From NCBI GenBank assembly GCA_903920145.1, contig CAIXKV010000184.1, positions 1 to 64,000 on the forward strand: DNA of 64,000 bases, written 5' to 3'. Positions 37,340-46,776 of this stretch are shown in pieces. Under the pieces are notes generated by a model. That model did not search any database, had not been told where the DNA came from, and worked only from the letters and a program-made list of their open reading frames with translations. This stretch comes from an uncultured Rhodospirillales bacterium (lineage in GTDB: Bacteria; Pseudomonadota; Alphaproteobacteria; Azospirillales; Azospirillaceae). The first letter of the stretch is position 1, and every line of letters starts with the position of its first letter. Both the position numbers and the translations under genes were made by a program.

Positions 37340-38515
37340 ATGCCCGCCCCTGCTCCTGCGTCTCTGTCTTCGCCTTTGGCCCTAGGCCTTGTCGCCATCG
37401 TCGCCCTGCTGGGGCTTGGTGGCTGTCACGACCAGCCCCAACAAACAAGTGGAGTGCCCTCGGCGCCACCACCACCGCCCGTCACCGTGGCCAAGCCGGT
37501 AACAAAGACGGTGCAGGAGTTTGATGAATTCACGGGTCGCTTTGACGCCGTGGCTTCGGTGGAGATCCGCGCGCGGGTTGGGGGCAGCCTGGACCAGGTC
37601 CATTTCAAGGATGGCGCCGAAGTCAAGGAAGGCGACCTGCTGTTTGTGATCGATCAGCGGCCCTTCCGGGCAACCCTGGATGCGGCGGTGGCGGCGGTGG
37701 CCTCGATCCAGACCCGGCTGGACTTCGCCAAACTGGAGTTGGAGCGCGCCGATCAGTTAAGTCGAACCGGAGCCGCCGCTGGCAGAACCCTCGACCAAGC
37801 CCGCCAACAATTCCTTCAGGCTCAGGCAGATATTGTCGGAGCCAAAGCGGCGGTGGAAACGGCTAAACTTAATCTGGGATTCACCGAAATCCGAGCCCCA
37901 ATTTCGGGCCGGATCGGTCGGAAGCTGGTGACCGAAGGCAATCTGATCGACGCCAACACCACCTTGCTGACCAGCATCGTGGCGCTTGATCCCATCGACT
38001 TCTACTTCGACATCGACGAAAAATCCTTTCTCAACCAAGCCCGCGCGGTTGACGATACCAGCCAACTGACGGTGATTCCATTAGGCACCGAAGTTGAAGT
38101 CGCTCTGGCCGACGAGGCCCAAGCCAAACACCGGGGCCGATTGGACTTCGTGGATAACCGGATCGATCAGGCCACCGGCACTTTGCGCGCCCGAGCGGTT
38201 CTGGACAATCCGAGCCGACTGCTGTTGCCAGGACTATTCGGACGCATCCGGGTGCCACGCCCCAGTCATGGCGTTACCATTTTGATTCCCGATGAGGCCA
38301 TTGCGGCAGACCTTGACCGCCGCACCGTCACGCTCATTGCCCCGGATGGAACGGCGTCATCCCGAGCTGTTGTCCTTGGCCCCCGAATCGACGGGTATCG
38401 GGTTGTCCGCCAAGGCCTGACCGGCGATGAATTGGTCGTCATCGCCGGCATCCAGCGGGCTCGACCGGGCGGCAAAGTCACCCCCCAGGTTACAACGCTT
38501 CCGCCCTCACGCTAG
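37340..38515 (+). CDS. RND efflux periplasmic adaptor (membrane fusion) lipoprotein
   Basis: The 391-residue protein has a signal peptide ending in a lipobox L-G-G-C (Cys about 28), then a Pro-rich spacer. The membrane-fusion-protein layout follows: VEIRARVGGSLDQVHFKDG lipoyl half, a helical hairpin (about 115-170), then LNLGFTEIRAPISGRIG and beta-barrel domains. It would connect the inner-membrane RND pump encoded next to an outer-membrane channel not found here. The start at 37340 gives a proper signal peptide; the frame is open from 37271. The pump gene follows 89 bases later. Confidence 0.94.
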   Translation: MPAPAPASLSSPLALGLVAIVALLGLGGCHDQPQQTSGVPSAPPPPPVTVAKPVTKTVQEFDEFTGRFDAVASVEIRARVGGSLDQVHFKDGAEVKEGDLLFVIDQRPFRATLDAAVAAVASIQTRLDFAKLELERADQLSRTGAAAGRTLDQARQQFLQAQADIVGAKAAVETAKLNLGFTEIRAPISGRIGRKLVTEGNLIDANTTLLTSIVALDPIDFYFDIDEKSFLNQARAVDDTSQLTVIPLGTEVEVALADEAQAKHRGRLDFVDNRIDQATGTLRARAVLDNPSRLLLPGLFGRIRVPRPSHGVTILIPDEAIAADLDRRTVTLIAPDGTASSRAVVLGPRIDGYRVVRQGLTGDELVVIAGIQRARPGGKVTPQVTTLPPSR

Positions 38516-38604
38516 GGATCGACGGCCAGCGCCCTCCCTGGCGCTGGCGTCCCCCTTGCGGCCATCTCTTTTGACTCAAAGCCGATCGCGCAGAGGCTAC
38601 CCCC

Positions 38605-41600
38605 GTGAAGTTATCCCATTTCTTCATTGATCGCCCAATCTTCGCCTCGGTTTTGTCCCTGGTGGTTCTGCTGGTGGGCGCGATCACCCTGGTCGGGCTG
38701 CCCATTGCCCAATATGCGGATATCGCACCGCCGACCATTGTGGTGCGCGCCAGCTATCCCGGCGCCACCGCCGAGACCGCTGCGGCCACGGTGGCCACGC
38801 CACTGGAACAGGAAATCAACGGCGTCGAGAACATGCTTTACATGTCCTCGTATGCGGCAGGCGACGGCTCCATCACCATCACCATCACATTCCGGGTTGG
38901 CACCAACCTGGATATGGCCCAAGTGTTGGTCCAGAATCGGGTGGCGGTGGCCGAGCCCAAGCTTCCCGACGACGTGCGCCGGTTGGGCATTACCACGCGC
39001 AAAAGCTCGCCCGACCTGATGATGGTCGTGCATATGTTGTCGCCGGACGATACTTACGACCAGCTCTATATCTCCAACTACGCCTTGGTGCGGGTCCGCG
39101 ACGTGCTGATGCGGCTTGACGGCGTGGGTGATCTCACGGTCTTCGGAGCCCGCGAGTTCTCTTTGCGGGTATGGCTGGACCCGGACAAGCTCGCCGCCTA
39201 CGGGCTGGCTTCCAGTGACGTGGTGTCGGCACTGCGGGAGCAGAATGTGCAGGTCAGCGGCGGCAGCCTCGGCCAGATGCCCGCAGCCTCCAACACCGCC
39301 TTCCAGTTGGATATCACCACCCAAGGCCGCCTGGCGGACCCGGAACAGTTCCGCCAGGTCATCGTCAAGTCTGGGCAGGACGGCCGGTTGATCCGGGTGG
39401 GTGACGTGGCACGGGTTGAGATGGGCGCTAAGGAGTATGTCACCAACAGCTATCTTGACGGCAAACCAGCGGTGGCGCTGGCCATTTACCAGCGACCGGG
39501 CAGCAATGCCCTCGAAGGGGCCCGTGACGTCATTCGGACCATGGACCGGCTGAAAGCCGACTTTCCCGCCGGGCTGGCGTACCGGATCGTCTACAATCCG
39601 ACCGAATTCATCGCAGCTTCGGTCAGCGCGGTCGAAGACACCATCTTCAAGGCGGTGGCGCTGGTGGTGCTGGTCATCATCGCCTTTTTGCACAGTTGGC
39701 GCGCCTCGATTATCCCGATCATCTCGATTCCAGTCTCTTTGATCGGTACCTGCGCCATCATGGGGTCATTTGGCTTTTCGCTCAATACCTTGACCCTATT
39801 CGGCCTCGTGCTGGCGGTGGGGATCGTGGTGGATGACGCCATCGTCGTCGTAGAAAATGTCGAGCGCAACATTGCCGCTGGCCTCTCGCCCAGAGATGCC
39901 GCCCACGAAACCATGGACGAAGTGGGAACTGCCGTTATCGCCATTGCCTTGGTGCTGATGGCGGTGTTTCTGCCCACCGCGTTCATTCCCGGCATATCCG
40001 GCCAATTCTACCGACAATTTGCCCTGACCATTGCTTCGGCAACCTTGATCTCGGCATTCAACTCGCTCACCCTGTCTCCAGCCCTGTGCGCGCTGCTGCT
40101 CAAGCCCCATAGCAGCCATCCGCCCCAATCCCTGATCAGCCGCTTGTTGTGGCGGTTCGGCCATGGCTTCAATCGTACCTTTGATCGGATCGGGTCTCGC
40201 TATAGCCGTCTTGTCAATGTCATCGTCCGACGCAGAGTCGTGATGCTGGCCATTTTCGGAGGGCTCCTAGTGGCCACGGTCCATCTGGTCCAAACCGTAC
40301 CGCGCGGCTTTATCCCAACTCTCGACCAGGGCTATTGTATCGTGGTGATTCAATTGCCCGATGGCGCGTCGCTCAACCGAACCGATGCCGTAACGCAACG
40401 AGCTTCAGAGATCATCGCCCATACGCCGGGCGTCACCGACGCAGTGGCATTTGCCGGCTTTTCCGGAGCCACCTTTACCAACGCTTCCAACGCAGGCGTG
40501 GTTTTTGCCAAATTCGCGCCGTTTGATGATCGATTGGCGGCAGGCCAAAGCGCCGGGCATATTATTTCAGACCTGATCGGGCGTCTCCAGGTGATTCAGG
40601 ATGCCTTTATCATCGCAGTCCCACCGCCGCCGGTTCGTGGCATTGGCAGTGCTGGCGGCTTTAAGCTCGAGGTTGAAGACCATACGGGCGGCCCCATTAC
40701 CGATCTGGTCGCAGCCGCCAATCATTTGGTGGCGCAAGCCCGCACAACGCCGGGACTGGCGGGAGTCTACACGACCTTCAGCGCCAATACACCGCAGCTT
40801 TATCTCGACATAGACCGGGTTAAGGCCGAGATGTTAAATGTTCCGATCTCAAACATCTTTGATGCCCTTCAGGTTAATTTAGGCTCCTCGTATGTAAATG
40901 ACTTTAATGCGTATGGCCGGATTTATCAGGTCCGAGCACAGGCCGATGAAAACTTCCGCGTTGACCCTGAAACCATCTCGCGGTTAAAGGTTCGCAGCGC
41001 CACCGGGGCGTTGGTGCCATTGGGAACGCTGGTCACCATTGTCAATGTCACCGGCCCCGATCTGGTCCAACGCTACAACATGTTCACGGCGGTTCCGGTC
41101 CAAGGCAACGCCGCCCCTGGCGTCTCGTCTGAACAGGCCCTAACCCTGATGGAAAAACTGGCTGCCGAGACGCTGCCGCCGGGCATGTCCATTGAATGGA
41201 CCGACTTGGCCTTTCAACAGAAATCCGCCGCCGACAGTGCCGGAGCGATTTTTGGTCTTTCAGTGTTATTCGTGTTCTTGGTCCTGGCGGCTCAATATGA
41301 AAGCTGGGCCTTGCCGCTTTCGATCATCCTGATCGTTCCTATGAGCGTGTTGTCGGCCATGATCGGCGTGTTGAGCCGTGGTCTTGATAACAACATTCTG
41401 GTTCAAGTCGGATTGGTGGTTCTGGTCGGTTTGGCGGCTAAGAACGCCATTCTGATTGTCGAATTCGCCCGACAAAATGAACTCGATGGCCACGACACCA
41501 TAGCCTCGGTGGTCCAAGCCTGCCGAACCCGCCTCCGCCCGATCCTCATGACCGCCTTGGCGTTTGTCCTAGGGGTGCTGCCATTGGTCCTGGCCACCGG

Positions 41601-41775
41601 CCCTGGTGCCGAGATGCGTCAATCCCTGGGCACCGCCGTCTTCTCGGGCATGTTGGGGGTGACTCTGTTCGGCCTGATCCTAACGCCGGTGTTCTTCGTG
41701 GTGATCCGGGCTCTGACCCGACGCGCGAAGCTACCGACGGGCACGCTCCCGGCCTTGCATAAGGCTGAAGAATAA
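38605..41775 (+). CDS. RND multidrug efflux permease (HAE-1/AcrB type)
   Basis: The 1056-residue inner-membrane pump has the RND pattern: FFIDRPIFASVLS at the N-terminus, two large periplasmic loops and about twelve membrane segments. The HAE-1 motif GLVLAVGIVVDDAIVVVENVER contains the proton-relay Asp pair in helix 4, and GLAAKNAILIVEFA lies in helix 10. It exports hydrophobic or amphiphilic compounds using the proton gradient; specificity is unknown. The start codon is GTG (38605). It pairs with the adaptor gene upstream. No repressor of TetR or MarR type is adjacent. Confidence 0.96.
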   Translation: MKLSHFFIDRPIFASVLSLVVLLVGAITLVGLPIAQYADIAPPTIVVRASYPGATAETAAATVATPLEQEINGVENMLYMSSYAAGDGSITITITFRVGTNLDMAQVLVQNRVAVAEPKLPDDVRRLGITTRKSSPDLMMVVHMLSPDDTYDQLYISNYALVRVRDVLMRLDGVGDLTVFGAREFSLRVWLDPDKLAAYGLASSDVVSALREQNVQVSGGSLGQMPAASNTAFQLDITTQGRLADPEQFRQVIVKSGQDGRLIRVGDVARVEMGAKEYVTNSYLDGKPAVALAIYQRPGSNALEGARDVIRTMDRLKADFPAGLAYRIVYNPTEFIAASVSAVEDTIFKAVALVVLVIIAFLHSWRASIIPIISIPVSLIGTCAIMGSFGFSLNTLTLFGLVLAVGIVVDDAIVVVENVERNIAAGLSPRDAAHETMDEVGTAVIAIALVLMAVFLPTAFIPGISGQFYRQFALTIASATLISAFNSLTLSPALCALLLKPHSSHPPQSLISRLLWRFGHGFNRTFDRIGSRYSRLVNVIVRRRVVMLAIFGGLLVATVHLVQTVPRGFIPTLDQGYCIVVIQLPDGASLNRTDAVTQRASEIIAHTPGVTDAVAFAGFSGATFTNASNAGVVFAKFAPFDDRLAAGQSAGHIISDLIGRLQVIQDAFIIAVPPPPVRGIGSAGGFKLEVEDHTGGPITDLVAAANHLVAQARTTPGLAGVYTTFSANTPQLYLDIDRVKAEMLNVPISNIFDALQVNLGSSYVNDFNAYGRIYQVRAQADENFRVDPETISRLKVRSATGALVPLGTLVTIVNVTGPDLVQRYNMFTAVPVQGNAAPGVSSEQALTLMEKLAAETLPPGMSIEWTDLAFQQKSAADSAGAIFGLSVLFVFLVLAAQYESWALPLSIILIVPMSVLSAMIGVLSRGLDNNILVQVGLVVLVGLAAKNAILIVEFARQNELDGHDTIASVVQACRTRLRPILMTALAFVLGVLPLVLATGPGAEMRQSLGTAVFSGMLGVTLFGLILTPVFFVVIRALTRRAKLPTGTLPALHKAEE

Positions 41776-41952
41776 ATCATTGGTTGCGCCACTGGAGCTG
41801 TGCTAAAATTAACCATTCTTGATTTCAAGACCAAAGCACCGCTCGTCATCTCACGATGGCGGGCGGGTGCCTTCAGTCTGTAGGATTGAAAGGCTGTGGA
41901 ATTGGCGACAAGGATGTGTCATCAGTCATCAGATTAAAGATTGAATAGCGGT

Positions 41953-43176
41953 ATGTCTTACGATCAAGCGAGAGTCACTGAGAGTCTGGGTGCCGAACAT
42001 AACGGCCTTTGCGAGTCTCTCACTCATGACGCTGAGGCCTACCATCTAATCATTGAGCATATAGACCAAGGCGCGGCAATTTTAGCGGCCAATGGCACGA
42101 TCCTTTATGCCAATCGCCGTCTGGCCACCATGCTTGGCCTTTCTTTAAAAGATTTAATGGGGTCTTCCCTACTCCAACACCTCCCGCCCCCTGACCCAGC
42201 CTTATTGACCAAGCGAATTCATGGCTCTTGCCGTCAAAAGGAGCATGTTGTCTGGCGGTTTCCGTCCGAAGCCATGGATAAAGCCAAACTTCATGTGGTC
42301 CTGATGCCTCTTGAACCAGGCGGCAGGGCATCCTATTCGGTGCTGGTGACCGATATGGCCCCGGCCTTGGAACAGGAGGCTTTGCGCCGCAGCCAAACCA
42401 CTCTCGAACAAGAAACCGCCAATCTCACTGCTGCCAAGCAGATCGCAGAACAAGCCAGTCGCACGAAAAATATCTTTCTTGCGACCATGAGTCATGAACT
42501 ACGGACTCCGATGAATGCCATCATCGGATTTAACGAATTACTCCTCATGACGGAGAAAGACGATAATAGACGCAATCAAATGAATATTATAAAAGAAGCT
42601 GGAAATAGCTTACTCCAACTAATACGCAACATGCTGGACCTATCAAAAATTGAAGCTGGACAGACGACGATTTATGAAGAAAATTTTGTCTTATCTGAAC
42701 TTATTTACGCTGTTGTATCAATGTTCGAAGCCCAGGCTTCTAGCAAAAAGATCGCATTATCAACAATAATTGATCCAGAACTTCCATTGCAAATATATAG
42801 CGATTCTGGTCTATTAAAGCAAATTTTAATAAACCTAATTGGTAATGCTGTTAAATTTACAAATTCAGGATCCGTTCTGATAACGGTTGGATACAGTGAC
42901 GAGTCGCCTGAAAAAGTAGTAAATAAATTAATTATTTTTTATGTGGAAGATACTGGCATTGGTATAAAACCAGAAAATATCGACAGAATATTTGAGGTCT
43001 TTGAGCAAGAAGACGGTTCACTCACAAGGCGATTTGGTGGCTCTGGATTGGGATTATCAATCTCTAAACGATTAGTAACACTTTTAGGTGGTAAAATTAA
43101 TGTCAAATCAACTCCAGGCGTTGGCTCTCATTTCTCATTCTTTATTCCCTGCAAGGTCAAGGAAAACAAGGGGTAG
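41953..43176 (+). CDS. Cytoplasmic PAS sensor histidine kinase
   Basis: The 407-residue protein has no membrane segment. A PAS domain (about 32-140) carries the usual A-I-L-A-A-N-G-T-I-L-Y-A-N pattern, followed by a short coiled coil. HisKA has the phospho-His in SHELRTPMNA (about 183). The HATPase has LIGNAVKFT, DTGIGI and GGSGLGLSIS boxes. It has no receiver domain, and no response regulator is next to it. The 3' half (from about 42530) is far more AT-rich than the 5' half. The ATG at 41953 is preferred over a TTG at 41941; neither has a strong ribosome binding site. It separates the efflux genes from a hemerythrin gene. Confidence 0.9.
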   Translation: MSYDQARVTESLGAEHNGLCESLTHDAEAYHLIIEHIDQGAAILAANGTILYANRRLATMLGLSLKDLMGSSLLQHLPPPDPALLTKRIHGSCRQKEHVVWRFPSEAMDKAKLHVVLMPLEPGGRASYSVLVTDMAPALEQEALRRSQTTLEQETANLTAAKQIAEQASRTKNIFLATMSHELRTPMNAIIGFNELLLMTEKDDNRRNQMNIIKEAGNSLLQLIRNMLDLSKIEAGQTTIYEENFVLSELIYAVVSMFEAQASSKKIALSTIIDPELPLQIYSDSGLLKQILINLIGNAVKFTNSGSVLITVGYSDESPEKVVNKLIIFYVEDTGIGIKPENIDRIFEVFEQEDGSLTRRFGGSGLGLSISKRLVTLLGGKINVKSTPGVGSHFSFFIPCKVKENKG

Positions 43177-43372
43177 CAGATCATTAGAGATTAACCTTTT
43201 TATCTTTTTGTAACTTTCCTGTGCTTGGATACGAGAACAGTGCGTCTGGGGTGGCTTGTGGCTGGTTTTGCCTCATATTTTGGGTGTCTTCGATAGCACA
43301 CGCCCCTCCTTGGCGGCGCGCGCTACCAAAGACTAGAACAAATCTACTATATTTATCATCGGGAGTTCGGCT

Positions 43373-43759
43373 ATGACCAAGGCTCATGCCTATCTTTCAA
43401 TCAATCGAGAGGATCATAATTTCATAGATGCCATTGGCGATGAGTTAACCAAACGGTTGATTGATGACCCAATCAATCTACCGGCGATTTCTAATTCTTT
43501 AATGATCTTACGGTCGATTTTGGCCAGTCATTTTGACCATGAAGAATCAATCATGAAGGAACAAAAATATCCAGATTGCTCAAAACATAAAAATAGTCAT
43601 GATTATATTATCACATTAATCTCATCATCGATTTCATCTTTGAGCCAAGAATGCCAAGAATCCCCAACAGAACTTTGGCTGACGCTCAAAAAGACCCTTG
43701 AAACCCATATCAAAAAATATGATGACCTCCTAGTTCTCTACTTGGATACCTGTCCTTGA
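43373..43759 (+). CDS. Bacteriohemerythrin-like protein (variant)
   Basis: The 128-residue four-helix hemerythrin fold has candidate iron ligands in REDHNF, HFDHEESIM (the H-x-x-x-E helix) and HKNSHDY. In the last helix the usual H-x-x-x-x-D is HIKKYDD, which still offers His and Asp. The first helix is unusual because the I-D-x-E/Q-H consensus is altered. Hemerythrins bind O2 at a di-iron site and serve in oxygen sensing or delivery. GGGAG lies about 8 bases upstream of the start. It lies between the PAS kinase and bioC. Confidence 0.82.
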   Translation: MTKAHAYLSINREDHNFIDAIGDELTKRLIDDPINLPAISNSLMILRSILASHFDHEESIMKEQKYPDCSKHKNSHDYIITLISSSISSLSQECQESPTELWLTLKKTLETHIKKYDDLLVLYLDTCP

Positions 43760-43805
43760 TCCTGATCTGCCGGATATAGCCCTGGTGATGATCACCCTTC
43801 CGACG

Positions 43806-44609
43806 ATGGCCTCCGCCACGCGCAAAACGGTGGTCTCCTCCGCCTTTGGAGGCGCGGCCGAAACCTATGATGCCGATGCCCATTTACAACGCTTGGTTGC
43901 AGCACGTTTGGCGCAGGATATCGCTGCCCTTCCTCTGGCTGCCGTGCCCCGCCTCCTTGAAATCGGCTGCGGGACTGGCTTTCTAAGCCATCACCTCCTG
44001 ACTGACCGCCCCGCCGCCCGCGCCACCATCACCGACCTGTCGCCGCTGATGGTGGCACGATGCCGTCGACGGTTGGACGCAATGTCGCCGCAGGCCCGCT
44101 TCCTGGCGATGGACGGCGAAAGGCCCTGCCTTCGCCCAGACGGCGACGGTGAGGGCTTTGACCTGATCTGTAGCAGTCTGGCGTTACAGTGGTTCGACAG
44201 CCCTGGCGATGCCCTTGCGGGCTGGGTCGAGTTGCTGCGACCGGGTGGATACGTGGTTTTTGCCACTCTGGCCGCTGGCAGTCTGATCGAATGGCAAAAC
44301 GCCCACAGCGCGCTGGGATTGGGAGCCGGAGTGGCCAGCTATCCAAGTGCCGAACATTTGGGCGCTCTGTGGCCCCCCAATGGACGCGGACGGATTCTCA
44401 TCGAGCCGAGTCCCTGCACCTATCCCGATGGCCATGCCTTTCTGGATGGGCTACGCCGGATCGGCGCCCGTGTAGCAGCAGCGAACCGTCGCCCCCTGTC
44501 TCCCGGAGCGTTGCGTCAAGTCTTGCGGCGTGTCAATCAACCCGATGGCTTCACCGTCACCTACCAAATTGCCTATGGCTGTTTTCAAAAGGACGCGGGC
44601 TGCTCATGA
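43806..44609 (+). CDS. bioC: Malonyl-ACP O-methyltransferase
   Basis: The 267-residue class I methyltransferase has SAM motif I LLEIGCGTGFLS (about 45-56). The family N-terminus V-V-S-S-A-F-G-G-A-A-E-T-Y-D-A marks BioC, and the ICSSLALQWFDSP segment is also BioC-like. BioC methylates malonyl-ACP to start pimeloyl synthesis. Position directly before bioD, with a 4-base overlap, supports the call. The frame opens at GTG 43785; ATG 43806 fits the family start. Confidence 0.92.
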   Translation: MASATRKTVVSSAFGGAAETYDADAHLQRLVAARLAQDIAALPLAAVPRLLEIGCGTGFLSHHLLTDRPAARATITDLSPLMVARCRRRLDAMSPQARFLAMDGERPCLRPDGDGEGFDLICSSLALQWFDSPGDALAGWVELLRPGGYVVFATLAAGSLIEWQNAHSALGLGAGVASYPSAEHLGALWPPNGRGRILIEPSPCTYPDGHAFLDGLRRIGARVAAANRRPLSPGALRQVLRRVNQPDGFTVTYQIAYGCFQKDAGCS

Positions 44610-45259
44610 CCTCAAAAGCCACAGAGATTCAGGGCGTCTTTGTCACCGGAACCGACACGGGAATTGGCAAGACCTTGGTTTCAGCCTGTCTGGTACGAGC
44701 TTGGAATGCCGGCTATTGGAAGCCAGTTCAGACAGGTTTGGCTTCCGAGCCCGATGACACCGCAACCGTAACGACCTTGGCGGCTCTCTCCCCCGATCGC
44801 GTCCAGGCCCCTCGGCATGCCCTCCAAACGCCGCTTTCCCCCCAGGCAGCGGCGGCGCTGGAACAGGTTACGATCACCCTCGACGACTTTACCCTGCCCG
44901 CCATGGCGTCGCCGCTGGTGGTCGAGGGCGCCGGCGGTGTCCTGGTTCCGTTGTCGGAAACCACCCTGATGATCGACTTGATCGCCCGCCTGGGGTTACC
45001 CGTGGTGGTGGTGGCGCGGAGCGGACTCGGCACGATCAATCACACGCTTCTGACTTTGGCGGCCCTGCGCGGACGCCAATTGCCCATTGCCGGGGTGATT
45101 CTCAGCGGTCCGCCCAACCCCGGAAATCGCTTGGCCATCCAACGATTGGGTGGGGTTCCAGTGCTGGCTGAACTGCCCTGGTTGGATTTGGTGGATAGCG
45201 ATGCCATCAGCCATCTTGCCACAGAGCGGATTCCCGCTTTAACGTCGGTACTACCATGA
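44606..45259 (+). CDS. bioD: Dethiobiotin synthetase
   Basis: The 217-residue ATP-dependent carboxylase closes the ureido ring, turning 7,8-diaminopelargonate into dethiobiotin. The P-loop GTDTGIGKT (about 14-22), the YWKPVQTG segment and VEGAGGVLVPL are visible. The start overlaps bioC by 4 bases and the stop overlaps bioA by 4 bases, so all three are coupled. Confidence 0.96.
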   Translation: MTSKATEIQGVFVTGTDTGIGKTLVSACLVRAWNAGYWKPVQTGLASEPDDTATVTTLAALSPDRVQAPRHALQTPLSPQAAAALEQVTITLDDFTLPAMASPLVVEGAGGVLVPLSETTLMIDLIARLGLPVVVVARSGLGTINHTLLTLAALRGRQLPIAGVILSGPPNPGNRLAIQRLGGVPVLAELPWLDLVDSDAISHLATERIPALTSVLP

Positions 45260-46638
45260 CCGACACGCCCCCCTCTCCTTTGCCGCTGCCATCTGCCGAG
45301 CCGCTGTCCACCGAGGCGCTGGTTGCCCTGGACCGTCGTCATCTCTGGCACCCTTTCACCCAGGCTCAAACCGCACCGCCGCCGCTTCCTGTGGCCAGCG
45401 GACGGGGAGCCAGCCTATTTTTGACCGATGGCCGTGAAATCATCGACCTGATTTCTTCGTGGTGGGTAACTCTGCATGGCCATGCCGAGCCCACCATTGC
45501 CCGAGCCATTGCCGAACAGGCGGGACGACTGGAACAGGTCATCTTCGCCGATTTTACCCATGCACCCGCGACCCAACTGGCCGCGCGGCTGGCGGCTGTG
45601 CTTCCCGAGGGACTTGATCGGGTCTTTTTCTCGGATGACGGATCGACCAGCGTCGAAGTTGCCCTGAAGATTGCTTATCAATACTGGCGCAATCGCGGTC
45701 AAATCCATCGCACTCGTTTCCTGGCCTTCGAAGGCGGCTATCACGGCGACACCTTTGGCGCCATGGCTGCGGGTCAGGGCTCGGGTTTTTATCACCCGTT
45801 TCACGACCTGCTCTTCCCGGTCACTCTACTGCCATTCCCAACCACATGGCTTGGCGATGATCAAGTCGCAGCCAAAGAAGCCGCCAGTCTCGACATGTTG
45901 GACCGCTGGCTTGAACATCATGGCGAGGACACAGCGGCGCTCATCATGGAACCGCTGGTGCAAGGAGCCGGCGGTATGCGGATGTGCCGACCCAGCTTTT
46001 TGCAAGATTTGGTGTTGCGCCTGCGCCGGGCGGGGGTCTTGCTGATCTTTGACGAGGTGATGACAGGCTTTGGCCGTACTGGCGAGCTGTTTGCCTGTCA
46101 GCGAGCTGGGGTCACTCCCGATCTGATCTGTTTGTCCAAGGGCCTCACTGGCGGTTTTCTGCCGCTTTCCGCCACCGTATGCCGGGATGAACTATACCAA
46201 GCCTTTCTTGGCGGTGGCTTTGACCGCGCCTTCGCTCATGGCCATTCCTTCACCGCCAACCCGCTGGGCTGTGCGGCGGCTCTGGCGTCGTTGGACCTGC
46301 TGGAAGCGCCGGAAACCGCTCCCCGCATCAAAGCCATCGAGCGGCGCCATCGGGCCTGGATCCAAAGCCTGCACGACCACCCGTCCTTGCGCCGTCCTCG
46401 GGTTCTTGGCACCATCGCCGCTGTTGATTTGGACACCGAAGAAGTCGGCTACAGCGCTGCCATCGTTCCTCGGCTCAAGGCGTTTTTCCTCGACCGTGGC
46501 TTGCTGATTCGGCCTTTGGGTCCGACGATTTACCTGCTTCCGCCCTTGTGTATCACTGATGAACAGCTTGATTTGGCCTATCGCACCATTGAAGAGGCGG
46601 CTGAAGCTCTTTTGACGCCAGACGTGACGCCAGAGTAG
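45256..46638 (+). CDS. bioA: Adenosylmethionine-8-amino-7-oxononanoate aminotransferase
   Basis: The 460-residue class III PLP aminotransferase uses SAM as amino donor to make 7,8-diaminopelargonate. Family features are HLWHPFTQ near residue 30, the SWWVTLHGHAEP segment and FSDDGSTSVEVALK. LIFDEVMTGFGRTG precedes the PLP lysine in LSKGLTGGFLPL. It is the last gene of the bioC-bioD-bioA block. bioB is not in the window. Confidence 0.97.
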   Translation: MTDTPPSPLPLPSAEPLSTEALVALDRRHLWHPFTQAQTAPPPLPVASGRGASLFLTDGREIIDLISSWWVTLHGHAEPTIARAIAEQAGRLEQVIFADFTHAPATQLAARLAAVLPEGLDRVFFSDDGSTSVEVALKIAYQYWRNRGQIHRTRFLAFEGGYHGDTFGAMAAGQGSGFYHPFHDLLFPVTLLPFPTTWLGDDQVAAKEAASLDMLDRWLEHHGEDTAALIMEPLVQGAGGMRMCRPSFLQDLVLRLRRAGVLLIFDEVMTGFGRTGELFACQRAGVTPDLICLSKGLTGGFLPLSATVCRDELYQAFLGGGFDRAFAHGHSFTANPLGCAAALASLDLLEAPETAPRIKAIERRHRAWIQSLHDHPSLRRPRVLGTIAAVDLDTEEVGYSAAIVPRLKAFFLDRGLLIRPLGPTIYLLPPLCITDEQLDLAYRTIEEAAEALLTPDVTPE

Positions 46639-46776
46639 TACTATTTGCCCCATAGGCGCCGGTTTTCGCAAGGCTCCGCCCTCACCCGTGGGCAGAGCCC
46701 ACGAAAGGCCTTATCCTTGCGCCGATAGGGCTCTATCGCCCCACCAGGACAAAAAGACCAAAGGAGCCCGGACTCC

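Noticed and set aside
38611-39693. Long minus-strand open frame opposite the RND pump (360 codons)
   Set aside because: It lies entirely opposite a clear RND permease gene, has a low-complexity His/Gly/Asp-rich composition and no family features; it is a codon-bias shadow.
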